DNA from: Agarivorans albus
GTDB lineage: Bacteria > Pseudomonadota > Gammaproteobacteria > Enterobacterales > Celerinatantimonadaceae
Length of the DNA: 64,000 nt
Assembly: GCF_019670105.1 (NCBI RefSeq)
Contig: NZ_AP023032.1
Coordinates: 437,501 to 501,500 of the forward strand
Direction of reading: 5' to 3'
The notes below the pieces were generated by a model. That model was not told the origin of the DNA, did no database searches, and worked only from the letters and a program-made list of their open reading frames with translations. Both the position numbers and the translations under genes were made by a program. Positions 11,124-21,328 of this stretch are shown in pieces (positions within the stretch are counted from its first letter, which is position 1; each line of letters begins with the position of its first letter).

Positions 11124-12386
11124 TTACAAACGTTTATTGTGGTCGAAGTAGTATGAAATACGTGCCCGAGGGTTCAGGTACTCAAACACTGCGTCCGGCA
11201 ATGCGCTCGGCTTTAAGGCTTTTTCAATGGTTAACCCAGCAGCTTCTAAATCGATAATTGGCGCTTCGGTGCGAGGAATATTAGCATCGTAAACTTGTAC
11301 CGCAGGAAATAACAAGCGTTCAGAGTTAACCGACATCACCAAGCCTATTTGGCCTGAACTAAGCTGCACTACGCTGCCAGGTGGGTAAATACCCAGCAAG
11401 CGGATCAGAATGCCTAAGTCTGCTGTATTTAGCTGTTCTTTACGCTGTTTATAAAGATATGAAATAACAGTGAAAGGAATGCGAGTTTGTTTCACATCTC
11501 GTGGATGACACAAACTGTCGTATTCATTTACCACTGAAATTAGCTGAGACAAGCGATCTATTTGCTCACCTTTAAGTTTTTTGGGATAACCACTTCCATC
11601 TAAAAACTCGTGGTGTTGCTCAGCAATTAACTTAACTTTGGCCGGTAGCGTTTCAGAGAGCTTTAGAAAATCAGCACCGTACTTGGTGTGCATTTTAAGT
11701 AAGTTTGCTTCTTGAGCAGTTAGCTTGCCGGGCTTACGTAAAATCTTATCTGGGATCTTCATTTTACCCACATCGTGGAATAATCCCGAAAGACCCAAAA
11801 TCTTAATATCACGCTCGGAAAAACCGGCTGCTTTAGCCAACATCATCGCAAGGATAGAAACGTTGAGGCTATGGTAATAAAAACTGTCAGCGTCTTTGCT
11901 GTCGTTCATTAGATGAAGTACAACGTTTTCGCCGGACAGTAAGTCATCGGCTAAGTTGTTAATTAGGCTAGTTGCGTCGTCTACCGCATTTAGCGGGCGA
12001 CTTTTGAGCTTAGACATTACCGCCCGCACTTGCGCCATCGAGCGATCGAACTCTTTTTCTACTTTTTGCAAGTTACGGCGGTAGTTTTTAAGTTCTTCGA
12101 TACGGGCGCGCTTCTCTTCCCAAAGGGCTTTTTCTGCTTTCTCTTGGGCTTTGGGGTCGGCTTTTTTACTATCGCCATTTTCTTGGTCAACGGGCAGCGG
12201 TGGTTTGTCGCTCTTTTCGGGAACAACGATGACATGTTTTAAACCTAGGTTATGAATAACCTCAATTTGGTCTTGGCTTTTAATCTTGAAGCTGGTGAAC
12301 ATAAATGGGTGCTCGCCCCACTTAACAGGAAGCTTTACGTAAACTCCTATCTGTAAGCGTTCAACATTTAGCTTTAACTCTGCCAT
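11124..12386 (-). CDS. HD-GYP domain protein, probable cyclic-di-GMP phosphodiesterase
   Basis: This 420-residue cytoplasmic protein has an N-terminal DUF3391-like segment (about 1-60), a charged lysine/glutamate linker with coiled-coil character (70-125), and an HD-GYP domain from about 165 to 350. Metal and catalytic motifs are visible: HSLN near 172, HDVGK at 204-208, HHE at 258-260 and GSGYP at 264-268. Such enzymes hydrolyse c-di-GMP, a motility and biofilm signal. The specific output is unknown. It stands alone between rplQ and metA. Confidence 0.9.
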   Translation of the reverse strand: MAELKLNVERLQIGVYVKLPVKWGEHPFMFTSFKIKSQDQIEVIHNLGLKHVIVVPEKSDKPPLPVDQENGDSKKADPKAQEKAEKALWEEKRARIEELKNYRRNLQKVEKEFDRSMAQVRAVMSKLKSRPLNAVDDATSLINNLADDLLSGENVVLHLMNDSKDADSFYYHSLNVSILAMMLAKAAGFSERDIKILGLSGLFHDVGKMKIPDKILRKPGKLTAQEANLLKMHTKYGADFLKLSETLPAKVKLIAEQHHEFLDGSGYPKKLKGEQIDRLSQLISVVNEYDSLCHPRDVKQTRIPFTVISYLYKQRKEQLNTADLGILIRLLGIYPPGSVVQLSSGQIGLVMSVNSERLLFPAVQVYDANIPRTEAPIIDLEAAGLTIEKALKPSALPDAVFEYLNPRARISYYFDHNKRL

Positions 12387-12464
12387 TTTTCCTTTCTACT
12401 TCATCCGTCTAGCCTGCATTATGAAGAATTTGGCACACAAAATCAGCTGCTTTTAACAAGTTCT

Positions 12465-12515
12465 AGACATACACTACAATCTAACTAAAATAGGTATCTA
12501 GATGTCTAGACATAC
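12465..12515 (+). promoter_or_regulatory. MetJ-like met boxes upstream of metA
   Basis: MetJ binds tandem 8-bp boxes resembling AGACGTCT. Contiguous boxes are seen at 12492-12499 (aggtatct), 12500-12507 (agatgtct, 7 of 8) and 12508-12515 (agacatac). A further agacatac lies at 12465-12472. They sit 30-80 bases before metA, where repression by MetJ-SAM would be expected. The metJ gene itself is not in the window. Confidence 0.75.
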
Positions 12516-12544
12516 ATTGCCTGTTGTTAGCAAGGAACCTTTAT

Positions 12545-13486
12545 ATGCCAATTTGTATTCCTGATCAGTTACCCGCTGCTGAAGTATTGCGCAATGAAAA
12601 CATATTTGTAATGCCAGAGAGCCGTGCAGCTCATCAGGACATTCGTCCCTTAGAAGTGGTATTGCTTAACTTGATGCCAAAGAAAATCGAGACCGAGAAT
12701 CAGATCCTTCGCTTGCTTTCTAACTCGCCGCTGCAAGTGAACGTAAAGCTATTACGGATTAATCATCGTGTGTCTAAAAACACCCCGCAAGAGCACATTG
12801 ACAAGTTTTATCGGGATTTCGAGAAATTGCGAGAGCGCAATTTTGACGGCTTAATTATTACTGGCGCACCGCTTGGTCAAGTTGCATTCGAAGACGTTTA
12901 TTACTGGGACCAAGTAAAAGAAATCATCGATTGGTCGACAACTCACGTAACTTCAACGTTGTACTTATGTTGGGCGGCGCAAGCTGCTTTGTATCATTTA
13001 TATGGATTAGAAAAACAGACGCGTGAGAAGAAGTTGTCAGGGGTGTATTGGCATCAAACTAAGCATAAGCATAACCCCTTAGTGCGCGGTTTTGACGATG
13101 CTTTTTTAGCGCCTTTGTCACGTTATGCTCACTTCGATTCTAATTTGATCACCGAAGAAACTGACTTAACAGTATTGGCCGATAACCCCGAAGCCGGTAG
13201 TTATTTGTTTGCCAGTGAAGATTTCCGTCAAGTATTTATTACTGGGCATCCAGAATACGCCGCCGACACCTTAGATAACGAATATCAGCGTGACAGCCAA
13301 GAAGGTTTGAATCCTCAGTTACCAGAGAATTACTACCCGCAAGATGATTGTGGCAACTCACCTTGTGCTACATGGCGCAGTCATGGTCATTTGCTTTACA
13401 ACAATTGGCTAAATTACTGTGTGTACCAAATCACGCCGTACGACTTAACAGAGCTAAAACCAAAATCCGATAATATCTTGAAATAA
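12545..13486 (+). CDS. metA: Homoserine O-succinyltransferase
   Basis: MetA activates homoserine with succinyl-CoA, the first committed step of methionine synthesis. ATG 12545 lies 8 nt after aagga and gives [15 protein letters not shown], the family N-terminus, and 313 residues (E. coli 309). The catalytic cysteine is in [13 protein letters not shown] near residue 142, and the His/Glu of the triad are in [16 protein letters not shown] and [24 protein letters not shown] are typical. It lies just upstream of metH and behind MetJ-like boxes. Confidence 0.97.
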   Translation: MPICIPDQLPAAEVLRNENIFVMPESRAAHQDIRPLEVVLLNLMPKKIETENQILRLLSNSPLQVNVKLLRINHRVSKNTPQEHIDKFYRDFEKLRERNFDGLIITGAPLGQVAFEDVYYWDQVKEIIDWSTTHVTSTLYLCWAAQAALYHLYGLEKQTREKKLSGVYWHQTKHKHNPLVRGFDDAFLAPLSRYAHFDSNLITEETDLTVLADNPEAGSYLFASEDFRQVFITGHPEYAADTLDNEYQRDSQEGLNPQLPENYYPQDDCGNSPCATWRSHGHLLYNNWLNYCVYQITPYDLTELKPKSDNILK

Positions 13487-13520
13487 TTTCATATAACTTT
13501 ATCGCAGCTAAGCCTTTAAA

Positions 13521-13539
13521 GGCAGTGTGCTACACTGCC
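13521..13539 (+). promoter_or_regulatory. Perfect inverted repeat in the metH promoter region
   Basis: GGCAGTGT and ACACTGCC are separated by GCT, forming an exact 8-bp dyad. The right arm overlaps a possible extended -10 (tgctacact, 13528-13536). No T run follows, so this looks more like an operator than a terminator. It is not a MetJ box or an obvious MetR site. Confidence 0.5.
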
Positions 13540-13575
13540 GTGTCGTAATACCAGCGAAAGAAATAGGATGTTCCC

Positions 13576-16500
13576 GTGTCAGCAAGGCCTCAATTAGAAA
13601 AGCAACTTTCTCAACGCATCATGATTATTGATGGCGGCATGGGAACCATGATTCAATCTTACAAGTTGGAAGAGGCCGATTACCGCGGAGAACGCTTTGC
13701 CGATTGGCATACCGATGTGAAAGGTAACAACGATATGTTGGTCCTTTCTCAGCCTAAAATCATTGCCGATATCCACCGCGATTACCTACTTGCTGGCGCT
13801 GATATTCTCGAAACTAATACCTTTAACGCCACCACTATCGCCATGGCTGATTATGACATGGAAGATTATTCTGCTGAGATAAACCGAGAAGCAGCCAGAA
13901 TAGCCCGTGAGGTGGCCGACGAAGTTACCGCGCTAAACCCAGAGCGCCCACGTTTTGTAGCGGGGGTGCTAGGGCCAACTAACCGTACCTGTTCTATATC
14001 TCCTGATGTGAACGACCCAGGTTACCGAAACGTTACTTTTAACGAGTTAGTAGAAGCTTACGAAGAGTCGACTAAGGCTTTAATTGAAGGCGGTAGCGAC
14101 CTGATCCTTATCGAAACTATCTTCGATACCTTAAATGCTAAAGCTGCAGTGTTTGCGGTTAAATCTGTTTACGATGAGTTGGGCATCGATTTACCCATAA
14201 TGATTTCCGGTACTATTACCGACGCGTCAGGCCGCACCTTAAGTGGCCAAACAACTGAGGCATTTTATAACTCCTTGCGCCACGCAGAACCAATTAGCAT
14301 GGGTCTGAACTGTGCGCTTGGTCCCGATGAGCTACGCCAATATGTTGAAGAACTAAGCCGGGTAAGCGAGAGCTATGTGTCGGCTCACCCTAATGCGGGT
14401 TTACCTAATGCCTTTGGTGAATATGATCTAGAAGCCAAAGAAATGGCGGAACATATTGGTGAATGGGCTCGCGCTGGTTTCTTAAACCTTGTAGGTGGTT
14501 GTTGTGGTACAACGCCAGAACACATTAAAGCGATGGCCGATGCGGTAGAAGGTGTTACGCCGCGCCAATTGCCAGAAATAGACATTGCCTGTCGTTTATC
14601 TGGACTAGAGCCTCTAACCATTACCCCTGAAACCTTGTTTGTAAATGTGGGTGAGCGTAACAACGTTACTGGCTCGGCCATGTTTAAGCGCTTAATTAAA
14701 GAAGAAAACTACGATAAAGCCATCGAGGTTGCCTTGCAGCAGGTAGAAAACGGCGCGCAAATCATCGATGTGAACATGGATGAAGGCATGCTTGATTCTA
14801 AAGCTGCCATGGTGCGCTTTTTAAACATGGTTGCTTCAGAGCCAGACATTGCCAAAGTGCCGGTAATGATCGACTCATCTAAGTGGGACATTCTTGAAGC
14901 GGGTTTACAGTGTGTGCAAGGTAAACCTGTAGTTAACTCCATCTCTATGAAAGAAGGTGTTGAGCCTTTTATTGAGCAAGCCAAAATTCTTCGCCGTTAT
15001 GGCGCTGCCGTGATTGTGATGGCTTTTGATGAAGTGGGGCAAGCTGATACGCGAGAGCGTAAGTTCGAGATTTGTAGCAAGTCTTACGATATTTTGGTGA
15101 ATCAAGTAGGCTTCCCACCAGAAGATATCATCTTCGATCCTAATATCTTTGCTGTAGCTACCGGTATCGACGAACATAACAACTATGCGGTTGATTTCAT
15201 CGAAGCGGTTAAAGACATCAAAGATAACTTGCCTCATGCAATGATCTCGGGCGGCGTCTCAAATGTAAGTTTCTCATTCCGCGGAAACAACCCTGTACGT
15301 GAAGCTATTCACGCGGTATTCCTGTATTACGCCATTAAAAATGGCATGGACATGGGTATTGTAAATGCAGGCCAGCTAGCCATTTACGAAGACATTCCCA
15401 AAGAGCTTAAAGACAAAGTTGAAGCGGTTGTACTAAATACCCATGACAACGCAACCGAAGAGCTGTTAGAGATTGCCGAGAAGTACCGTGGTGACGGAAC
15501 TCAGCAAGAAAGTGCTCAAGATTTAGAGTGGCGGACGTGGGACGTAAACAAGCGCTTAGAGCACGCTTTAGTTAAAGGTATTACCGAATTCATCGAAGAG
15601 GATACGGAACTAGCTCGCCAAGCTGCAGAGCGTCCGCTGCATGTGATTGAAGGGCCATTGATGGATGGTATGAACGTAGTGGGCGACTTATTTGGCGCCG
15701 GTAAAATGTTCCTTCCGCAAGTGGTTAAATCGGCGCGAGTGATGAAGCGAGCAGTGGCCTATCTGCAACCTTATATCGAAGCCGAAAAAGGTGAAGGACA
15801 ACGCTCTAACGGCAAGATTGTTATGGCCACGGTAAAAGGTGACGTACACGATATTGGCAAAAACATTGTTGGTGTGGTGCTGCAATGTAATAACTTTGAA
15901 GTGATTGACCTAGGTGTGATGGTGCCTTGCGATAAAATCTTAAAAGTAGCCAAAGAAGAGAAGGTAGACATGATTGGTCTATCTGGCTTGATTACACCTT
16001 CGCTGGATGAAATGGTGCACGTTGCTAAAGAAATGCAACGTACTGGCCTAGATATCCCACTGCTAATTGGTGGCGCGACGACTTCTAAAGCGCACACAGC
16101 AGTAAAAATTGAACAAAATTACGAAAAGCCAGTTGTTTACGTATCTAATGCCTCTCGTGCAGTAGGTGTGTGCCAAAGTTTGTTATCAGACGAGCTGCGC
16201 CCTGCCTTTGTTGAAAAGCTCGATAAAGATTACGACATTGTGCGCGAGCAGCATGCACGTAAGCGACCTCGTACACCACCAGTTACATTGGAAGCCGCAC
16301 GCGATAATGCAGTAGATATTGACTGGCAAAACTATACGCCCCCCGTGCCTAAGCAGTTGGGCATTCAGCAATTTGAGAATGTATCGATTGCCGAGATAGA
16401 ACCTTATATCGATTGGACTCCATTCTTTATGACCTGGTCTTTGGCCGGTAAATATCCACGTATATTAGAAGATGAAGTGGTAGGTGAAGAAGCCAAACGT

Positions 16501-17256
16501 ATCTTTGCTGATGCAAAGGTAATGTTAGAGCGTTTTAAAGCCAAGGACGAAATAAAAGTGTCCGGTGTATTTGGACTATTCCCTGCTAACAGCGTGGGTG
16601 ACGATATCGAAATTTATCGCGATGAGTCGCGTAGCGAATTGCTGGGTGTAAGCTCTCAGCTTCGTCAGCAAACAGAAAAGAAAAAGGGAGCCAACAATTG
16701 TTTAGCCGACTTTATTGCGCCTAAGTCTTCTGGCAAGGCAGACTATTTTGGCGCATTTGCCGTGACCGGCGGAATTGGTGAAGACGAATTAGCTGAAGCC
16801 TACAAAGAAGATGGCGATGATTACAACGCGATTATGGTGAAGGCGGTGGCTGATCGTTTAGCAGAAGGGTTTGCCGAATACCTACATGCTCAAGTGCGTA
16901 AAGAGTATTGGGGTTATGCTGCCGATGAAGCGTTAAGCAACGAAGAGCTGATTCGTGAAAACTATCAAGGTATTCGTCCTGCGCCGGGTTATCCGGCATG
17001 CCCAGAGCATACCGAAAAAGGCTTAATTTGGGAGCTACTTGATGTTGAACAACGCATTGGTATGCAGTTAACCGAAAGCTACGCAATGTGGCCTGGTGCA
17101 GCGGTATCTGGCTGGTATTTCTCGCACCCAGAGAGTCGTTACTTTGCAGTAGCGTCTATTCAAAAAGATCAGGTTGAAGATTATGCCCAGCGTAAAAACA
17201 TGTCCTTGGAAGACGCTGAGCGTTGGTTAGCGCCTAACTTGGGTTACAACAGCTAA
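13576..17256 (+). CDS. metH: Cobalamin-dependent methionine synthase
   Basis: MetH transfers a methyl group from 5-methyltetrahydrofolate to homocysteine through methylcobalamin. The 1226 residues match E. coli (1227). The order is: homocysteine domain (about 1-325, zinc cysteines in GLNCALG and GGCCGTT), pterin domain (about 355-615, [11 protein letters not shown]), B12 cap and binding domains (about 650-890, with GDVHDIGKN giving the cobalt-ligating His near 758), and the SAM-binding reactivation domain (about 900-1226, [12 protein letters not shown]). The start is GTG after atagga. An ATG at 13568 is out of frame. Confidence 0.97.
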   Translation: MSARPQLEKQLSQRIMIIDGGMGTMIQSYKLEEADYRGERFADWHTDVKGNNDMLVLSQPKIIADIHRDYLLAGADILETNTFNATTIAMADYDMEDYSAEINREAARIAREVADEVTALNPERPRFVAGVLGPTNRTCSISPDVNDPGYRNVTFNELVEAYEESTKALIEGGSDLILIETIFDTLNAKAAVFAVKSVYDELGIDLPIMISGTITDASGRTLSGQTTEAFYNSLRHAEPISMGLNCALGPDELRQYVEELSRVSESYVSAHPNAGLPNAFGEYDLEAKEMAEHIGEWARAGFLNLVGGCCGTTPEHIKAMADAVEGVTPRQLPEIDIACRLSGLEPLTITPETLFVNVGERNNVTGSAMFKRLIKEENYDKAIEVALQQVENGAQIIDVNMDEGMLDSKAAMVRFLNMVASEPDIAKVPVMIDSSKWDILEAGLQCVQGKPVVNSISMKEGVEPFIEQAKILRRYGAAVIVMAFDEVGQADTRERKFEICSKSYDILVNQVGFPPEDIIFDPNIFAVATGIDEHNNYAVDFIEAVKDIKDNLPHAMISGGVSNVSFSFRGNNPVREAIHAVFLYYAIKNGMDMGIVNAGQLAIYEDIPKELKDKVEAVVLNTHDNATEELLEIAEKYRGDGTQQESAQDLEWRTWDVNKRLEHALVKGITEFIEEDTELARQAAERPLHVIEGPLMDGMNVVGDLFGAGKMFLPQVVKSARVMKRAVAYLQPYIEAEKGEGQRSNGKIVMATVKGDVHDIGKNIVGVVLQCNNFEVIDLGVMVPCDKILKVAKEEKVDMIGLSGLITPSLDEMVHVAKEMQRTGLDIPLLIGGATTSKAHTAVKIEQNYEKPVVYVSNASRAVGVCQSLLSDELRPAFVEKLDKDYDIVREQHARKRPRTPPVTLEAARDNAVDIDWQNYTPPVPKQLGIQQFENVSIAEIEPYIDWTPFFMTWSLAGKYPRILEDEVVGEEAKRIFADAKVMLERFKAKDEIKVSGVFGLFPANSVGDDIEIYRDESRSELLGVSSQLRQQTEKKKGANNCLADFIAPKSSGKADYFGAFAVTGGIGEDELAEAYKEDGDDYNAIMVKAVADRLAEGFAEYLHAQVRKEYWGYAADEALSNEELIRENYQGIRPAPGYPACPEHTEKGLIWELLDVEQRIGMQLTESYAMWPGAAVSGWYFSHPESRYFAVASIQKDQVEDYAQRKNMSLEDAERWLAPNLGYNS

Positions 17257-17306
17257 AACAACTACATATTTCTGCTCTGAGGCGCTGTTCTCAGAGCGGA
17301 AATTGC

Positions 17307-17335
17307 TTGAATTAAAGGCGATTCCCCCCTACAAT
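17307..17335 (+). promoter_or_regulatory. Sigma-70-type promoter of mgtE
   Basis: TTGAAT (17307-17312) and TACAAT (17330-17335) are separated by exactly 17 nt. Transcription would start near 17342, giving a leader of about 140 nt before mgtE. A GCTCTGAG/CTCAGAGC hairpin just upstream (17274-17297) lacks a T run and may mark the end of metH. Confidence 0.7.
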
Positions 17336-17365
17336 TTGCGCCGATTTTATCACTGAGAATCTTCT

Positions 17366-17437
17366 ATGAACCCGGACCCCGACAGTCGAAACTTTTATTG
17401 TTTTTTAAATCTTATACAAAAAATTTCCTTCGTGTAG
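17366..17437 (+). CDS. Putative mgtE leader peptide (23 aa, begins MNPDPDSRN)
   Basis: This short ORF lies entirely in the mgtE leader. It has an ATG, a weak gaga ribosome binding site about 8 nt upstream, and a TAG stop 45 nt before mgtE. Residues 2-6 are Asn-Pro-Asp-Pro-Asp. In Salmonella and E. coli the mgtA leader peptide MgtL begins MEPDP, and alternating Pro and acidic residues there destabilise the ribosome at low Mg2+, raising mgtA expression. The same motif before a different Mg2+ transporter suggests a similar sensor. Translation is inferred, not shown. Confidence 0.55.
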   Translation: MNPDPDSRNFYCFLNLIQKISFV

Positions 17438-17482
17438 TCCGTCTCGTTGATGTCTGGCTCTATGCGATAGCTGGAGCAGTAC

Positions 17483-18820
17483 ATGGCACAACTTCAACAA
17501 AAACTAGAGCTAGCCCTAGTTAATCTCGATAAACCAACTCTTCGTTCTACCCTTGATGAGTATCACTTTGCAGATATTGGCCAAGCTTTAGCTGAGTTCG
17601 AACCTAAAGAAGCGTTGCCGCTAATCTCTATGTTCTCCTTGGGTGATCGCGCCAAGGTTTTTTCTTATTTGCCGCCCTACCTGCAAGCCGATGTTGCCGG
17701 TTTAATGAAGCGCCATAAATTGGCTGCCTTGTTTTCGCGTATGGACGCCGATGAGCGGGCTGATTTATATAATGACTTAGACGAAGAGCAGCGCGCTATG
17801 GTGCTACCGGGTTTAGCGCAAGCCGAACGTGAAGATTTACGTAAGCTGTCAAGTTATGCAGAAGGTACAGCAGGGGCGATAATGACCTCTGACTACGCCA
17901 CCTTAAAAGAGCATTGGTTAGTTAGCCGTGCGCTTAAGCAGTTGCGCTTAGAAGCGCCAGATAAAGAAACCATTTATCAAACCTACGTGATTGATGGCCA
18001 GCGCCGTTTGCGCGGTACTGTGTCTTTGCGTGAGTTGATCTTGGCCTCTCCAGATACTCAAGTACGTGAGTTAATGCGTACCGAAGTGGTATCGGTAACC
18101 GTTGAAGAGAGCCAAGAGCAGGCCGCTAAGCAAATTCGTCATTACGACTTACTGGCTTTACCGGTGGTTGATGAGGTGCAAAAGTTAGTGGGCATCGTGA
18201 CTTACGATGACGCGATGGATGCAGCCGTTGAAGAAGCCACCGAAGATGCGCAAAAAAGTGCCTCGGTAGGCAAGTTAGATGAAACCGTCGATCGCGTGAG
18301 CATTTGGGAGCTGTATCGAAAGCGGGTAATGTGGCTGGTATTACTGGTGTTTGGCGCAATGTTCTCGGGTGCTGGCATTGCTCACTTTGAAGATACCATT
18401 GCCAGCCATGTTGCCTTAGTGTTCTTTTTACCTTTGCTTATTGGCAGTGGCGGTAACGCAGGCTCGCAGGCGGCTGCGCTTATGGTACGTGCATTAGCAA
18501 CCGGTGAAGTAGACAAAAATGATTGGTCCAAATTATTTGCGCGAGAGCTACTGGTTGGTTTGGCCTTAGGCTTAACCATGGCAGCGGCAGTTTATAGTGT
18601 TGGTGTATTTCGTGGTGGACCAGATGTCGCCATGATCGTTTCAATGTCGATGATTATTATTGTACTAGTAGGCTCACTAGTCGGTTTGAGTCTTCCGTTC
18701 TTGCTCAATAAGATGAAGATGGACCCTGCCACAGCATCGGGGCCTTTAGTGGCAACCATTGCTGATGTATCTGGGGTATTGGTGTATTTTGGGCTGGCCA
18801 GCATGGTGCTAGGTTTATAA
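17483..18820 (+). CDS. mgtE: Magnesium transporter MgtE
   Basis: MgtE is a Mg2+-gated channel of the inner membrane. The 445 residues contain an N-terminal helical Mg2+-sensing domain (about 1-130), two CBS repeats (about 135-255, including LPVVDEVQKLVGIVTYDD) and five membrane helices (about 280-445). The pore motif GSGGNAGSQAAALMVRALATGE is near 325. ATG 17483 follows tggag. A long leader with its own small ORF precedes it, and a strong terminator follows. Confidence 0.96.
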   Translation: MAQLQQKLELALVNLDKPTLRSTLDEYHFADIGQALAEFEPKEALPLISMFSLGDRAKVFSYLPPYLQADVAGLMKRHKLAALFSRMDADERADLYNDLDEEQRAMVLPGLAQAEREDLRKLSSYAEGTAGAIMTSDYATLKEHWLVSRALKQLRLEAPDKETIYQTYVIDGQRRLRGTVSLRELILASPDTQVRELMRTEVVSVTVEESQEQAAKQIRHYDLLALPVVDEVQKLVGIVTYDDAMDAAVEEATEDAQKSASVGKLDETVDRVSIWELYRKRVMWLVLLVFGAMFSGAGIAHFEDTIASHVALVFFLPLLIGSGGNAGSQAAALMVRALATGEVDKNDWSKLFARELLVGLALGLTMAAAVYSVGVFRGGPDVAMIVSMSMIIIVLVGSLVGLSLPFLLNKMKMDPATASGPLVATIADVSGVLVYFGLASMVLGL

Positions 18821-18840
18821 AGCTGCCATAGCGAAGAAAC

Positions 18841-18870
18841 AAAAAAGCGAGTACTAACACTCGCTTTTTT
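18841..18870 (+). terminator. Bidirectional intrinsic terminator after mgtE
   Basis: AAAAAAGCGAGT and ACTCGCTTTTTT form a perfect stem with a 6-nt loop. It serves mgtE on the plus strand and the convergent small membrane protein gene on the minus strand. Confidence 0.93.
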
Positions 18871-18886
18871 GTTGCCTTTATAAGGG

Positions 18887-19240
18887 CTATTTAGCTTTCT
18901 TTTCGCTGCTATTAGCTGGTTTTATTAAGCCAACACCTTCGCGAATAATCATTAGGCCTACGCTGACTAGCTTCACACAAACCCAAAGGAATACAACTAA
19001 TACAATAACCTTAATAAAGGTTTGAAATATCTCGAAAAATTCTTCGCTTACTTGCTCGTTAATCGCGTCGGTATCTGCCATTAGCCATTCAAAGAAGCCT
19101 TGCATAAATGGGGCATCATGAGGCAGTGATACTAAACTGATGGTTTGAGGTAATACATAGGCTATTACTGCAATACCCACCACAATAAGCACAATGGCAA
19201 TAATCAATCGTGAGCGGTCTAACGCCGTGTTCATATACAT
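18887..19240 (-). CDS. Hypothetical two-helix inner membrane protein
   Basis: This 117-residue protein is of unrecognised family. A membrane segment lies at about 12-34 (LIIAIVLIVVGIAVIAYVL). An acidic middle loop follows (EQVSEEFFEIFQ), and a second membrane segment lies at about 73-97. The C-terminus is lysine-rich (SSEKKAK). A second ATG two codons downstream could also be the start. It stands alone between mgtE and yheS. Confidence 0.75.
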   Translation of the reverse strand: MYMNTALDRSRLIIAIVLIVVGIAVIAYVLPQTISLVSLPHDAPFMQGFFEWLMADTDAINEQVSEEFFEIFQTFIKVIVLVVFLWVCVKLVSVGLMIIREGVGLIKPANSSEKKAK

Positions 19241-19307
19241 CCTTGAATTTTTACTAATAGTTTTATTGTTAGTTACCTTACTGTACTAACAAAATTGGTC
19301 AAGTGGC

Positions 19308-21227
19308 TTAATTAGCCTGCTCGATGCCAAAAGCCTGTTGTTGCTCTTCTAGCTGTTCTTGCAGGTCAAACCAGCTTAGCTCAGTTTCTTCGAGTTCGCT
19401 CTTAAGTTCTGCTTGTTGTTTTAACAATTTTTGTAGCTGATTTTTGTTATCGGCTTCGTACAGCTCTGGTTCAGCCATTTTTTGCTCGATGTCATCAAGC
19501 GTTTTTTGGGCTTTAGCGCTGCGCTTTTCTAAACTTTCTAATTCTTTACGAATGCCTTTAGTTTGCTGACGAAACTCGGCTTCGCGACGCTTTTGTTCTT
19601 TGCGTTGGCTTACCGGGTTAGCGCTATTTGCAGCACTAGCACTGCTGTTCTCTAATCTATTGGCTTGGGTAAGCCACTGCTGATAATCATCCAAGTCGCC
19701 GTTAAATGGAGAGACCTGTTGGCTATCTACCAAGTAAAACTCATCGGTGGTCGCACGTAGTAGGGCTCGGTCGTGCGAAACAATAATCATTGCTCCGGTA
19801 AACTCTTGCAGAGCCAGTGTTAGCGCGTGTCGCATTTCTAAATCAAGGTGGTTGGTTGGCTCATCCAGCAATAGCAAGTTAGGTTTTTGCCAAACTACCA
19901 AGGCCAATACTAAGCGGGCCTTCTCGCCACCGCTAAAGGGTGCAACTTGCTCGAGCGCTTTATCTCCCTGAAAACCAAAGCTGCCCAAATACTTGCGTAG
20001 TTCAGCCTCGGTGGAATTTGGTGCTAAGCGTTGCAAATGCTGCATGGGGGTATCGTCGGGGCGCAGTGTTTCAAGCTGGTGCTGAGCAAAATAACCCACT
20101 TTTGCCATTTTGTTTATTTCAACATTGCCAGCAAGTGCTTTAAGTTCGCCTGATAACAGCTTAATAAAGGTTGATTTACCAGCGCCATTACGCCCCAACA
20201 AGCCAATTCGGCTGCCGGGAACTAAGTTAAATTTAACCTGTTCTAAAATGGTTTTGTCTTCATAACCGGCACTCACCTTTTCCATAGTGAGCAAGGGCAG
20301 CGGCAAGTTGTCGGGCTCTCTAAAATGAAAGCTAAACTGCGAGTCGACATGTGCTTGGCTTATCACTTCCATTTTCTCTAGCGCTTTTAAGCGGCTTTGC
20401 GCTTGCTTAGCTTTGCTGGCTTTGTAACGGAAACGATCCACAAAGCTTTGCATGTGGGCGCGCTCGCGTTGTTGTTTCTCATACATGGCTTGTTGTTGAG
20501 CAAGCTGAGTAGCACGCATTTGCTCAAAGTCGGAGTAACCACCGGTATATTCGTTGAGCTTCTGATGCTCAATATGCACGATGCGATTAACGATGTTATC
20601 GAGAAAATCACGATCGTGCGAAATAAGGATTAAGGTTCCGGGATAGCGCTTTAGCCATTGCTCTAGCCATACAACAGTGTCTAAGTCTAAGTGGTTGGTT
20701 GGCTCATCCAGTAACAATAAATCGGAGCGAACCAGCAACGCTTGGGCTAAGTTTAGGCGCATTCGCCAACCACCAGAAAAATCACTCACACTTTGTTGTT
20801 GGCCGGCTTCGCTAAAACCCAAACCAGCCAGTAGTTCGGCAGCTTTGGTTTTTATCTGGTAGCCGCCAATGGTATCCATTTGGGTGTGCAAGGTGGCTAT
20901 AAGCTCGCCTTCGCCTGATTCTTCAGCGGCGGCGATATCTTGTTCCAATTGGCGAAACTCTTGGTCGCCGTCAAGCACGTAATCAATAGCACTGCGTTGT
21001 AGCTCTGGTGTTTCTTGGGCTACGCTGGAAATTTCCCACTTGCTCGGTACTTTTAGGTCGCCTTCATCAACTTGCAGCTGATTTTTAAGCAAGGCGAATA
21101 ACGAAGACTTACCGCAGCCATTTTGACCGACTAAACCCACTTTTTGACCAGCGTGAATAGTGAGGTTGCTTTCTGCTAATAGAAATTTGCTGCCGCGCTG
21201 CAGGCTTATGTTGTTGGCTACGATCAT
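19308..21227 (-). CDS. yheS: ABC-F family ATPase YheS
   Basis: ABC-F proteins have two ATPase cassettes and no membrane domain, and act on ribosomes. The 639 residues align over their full length with E. coli YheS (637 aa). Walker A motifs are GQNGCGKSS near 36 and GRNGAGKST near 345. Signature motifs are FSGGWRMRL and FSGGEKARL. A linker with QSRLKALEKME lies between the cassettes. The C-terminal 110 residues are coiled coil. In enterics the gene lies near yheV, as here. Confidence 0.95.
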   Translation of the reverse strand: MIVANNISLQRGSKFLLAESNLTIHAGQKVGLVGQNGCGKSSLFALLKNQLQVDEGDLKVPSKWEISSVAQETPELQRSAIDYVLDGDQEFRQLEQDIAAAEESGEGELIATLHTQMDTIGGYQIKTKAAELLAGLGFSEAGQQQSVSDFSGGWRMRLNLAQALLVRSDLLLLDEPTNHLDLDTVVWLEQWLKRYPGTLILISHDRDFLDNIVNRIVHIEHQKLNEYTGGYSDFEQMRATQLAQQQAMYEKQQRERAHMQSFVDRFRYKASKAKQAQSRLKALEKMEVISQAHVDSQFSFHFREPDNLPLPLLTMEKVSAGYEDKTILEQVKFNLVPGSRIGLLGRNGAGKSTFIKLLSGELKALAGNVEINKMAKVGYFAQHQLETLRPDDTPMQHLQRLAPNSTEAELRKYLGSFGFQGDKALEQVAPFSGGEKARLVLALVVWQKPNLLLLDEPTNHLDLEMRHALTLALQEFTGAMIIVSHDRALLRATTDEFYLVDSQQVSPFNGDLDDYQQWLTQANRLENSSASAANSANPVSQRKEQKRREAEFRQQTKGIRKELESLEKRSAKAQKTLDDIEQKMAEPELYEADNKNQLQKLLKQQAELKSELEETELSWFDLQEQLEEQQQAFGIEQAN

Positions 21228-21328
21228 GGTTGTTGCTATGTGCTGCTAAAAGTATGCAATAATGCCGCTATGATAACCGATGCGGTGAATGCCGCATAGC
21301 AACATGGTAGTGCAAACTAGAGTTAACT

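Noticed and set aside
17257-17482. M-box (ykoK) magnesium riboswitch before mgtE
   Set aside because: The conserved M-box blocks were looked for and not found. The leader ORF with a PDPD motif is a better explanation.
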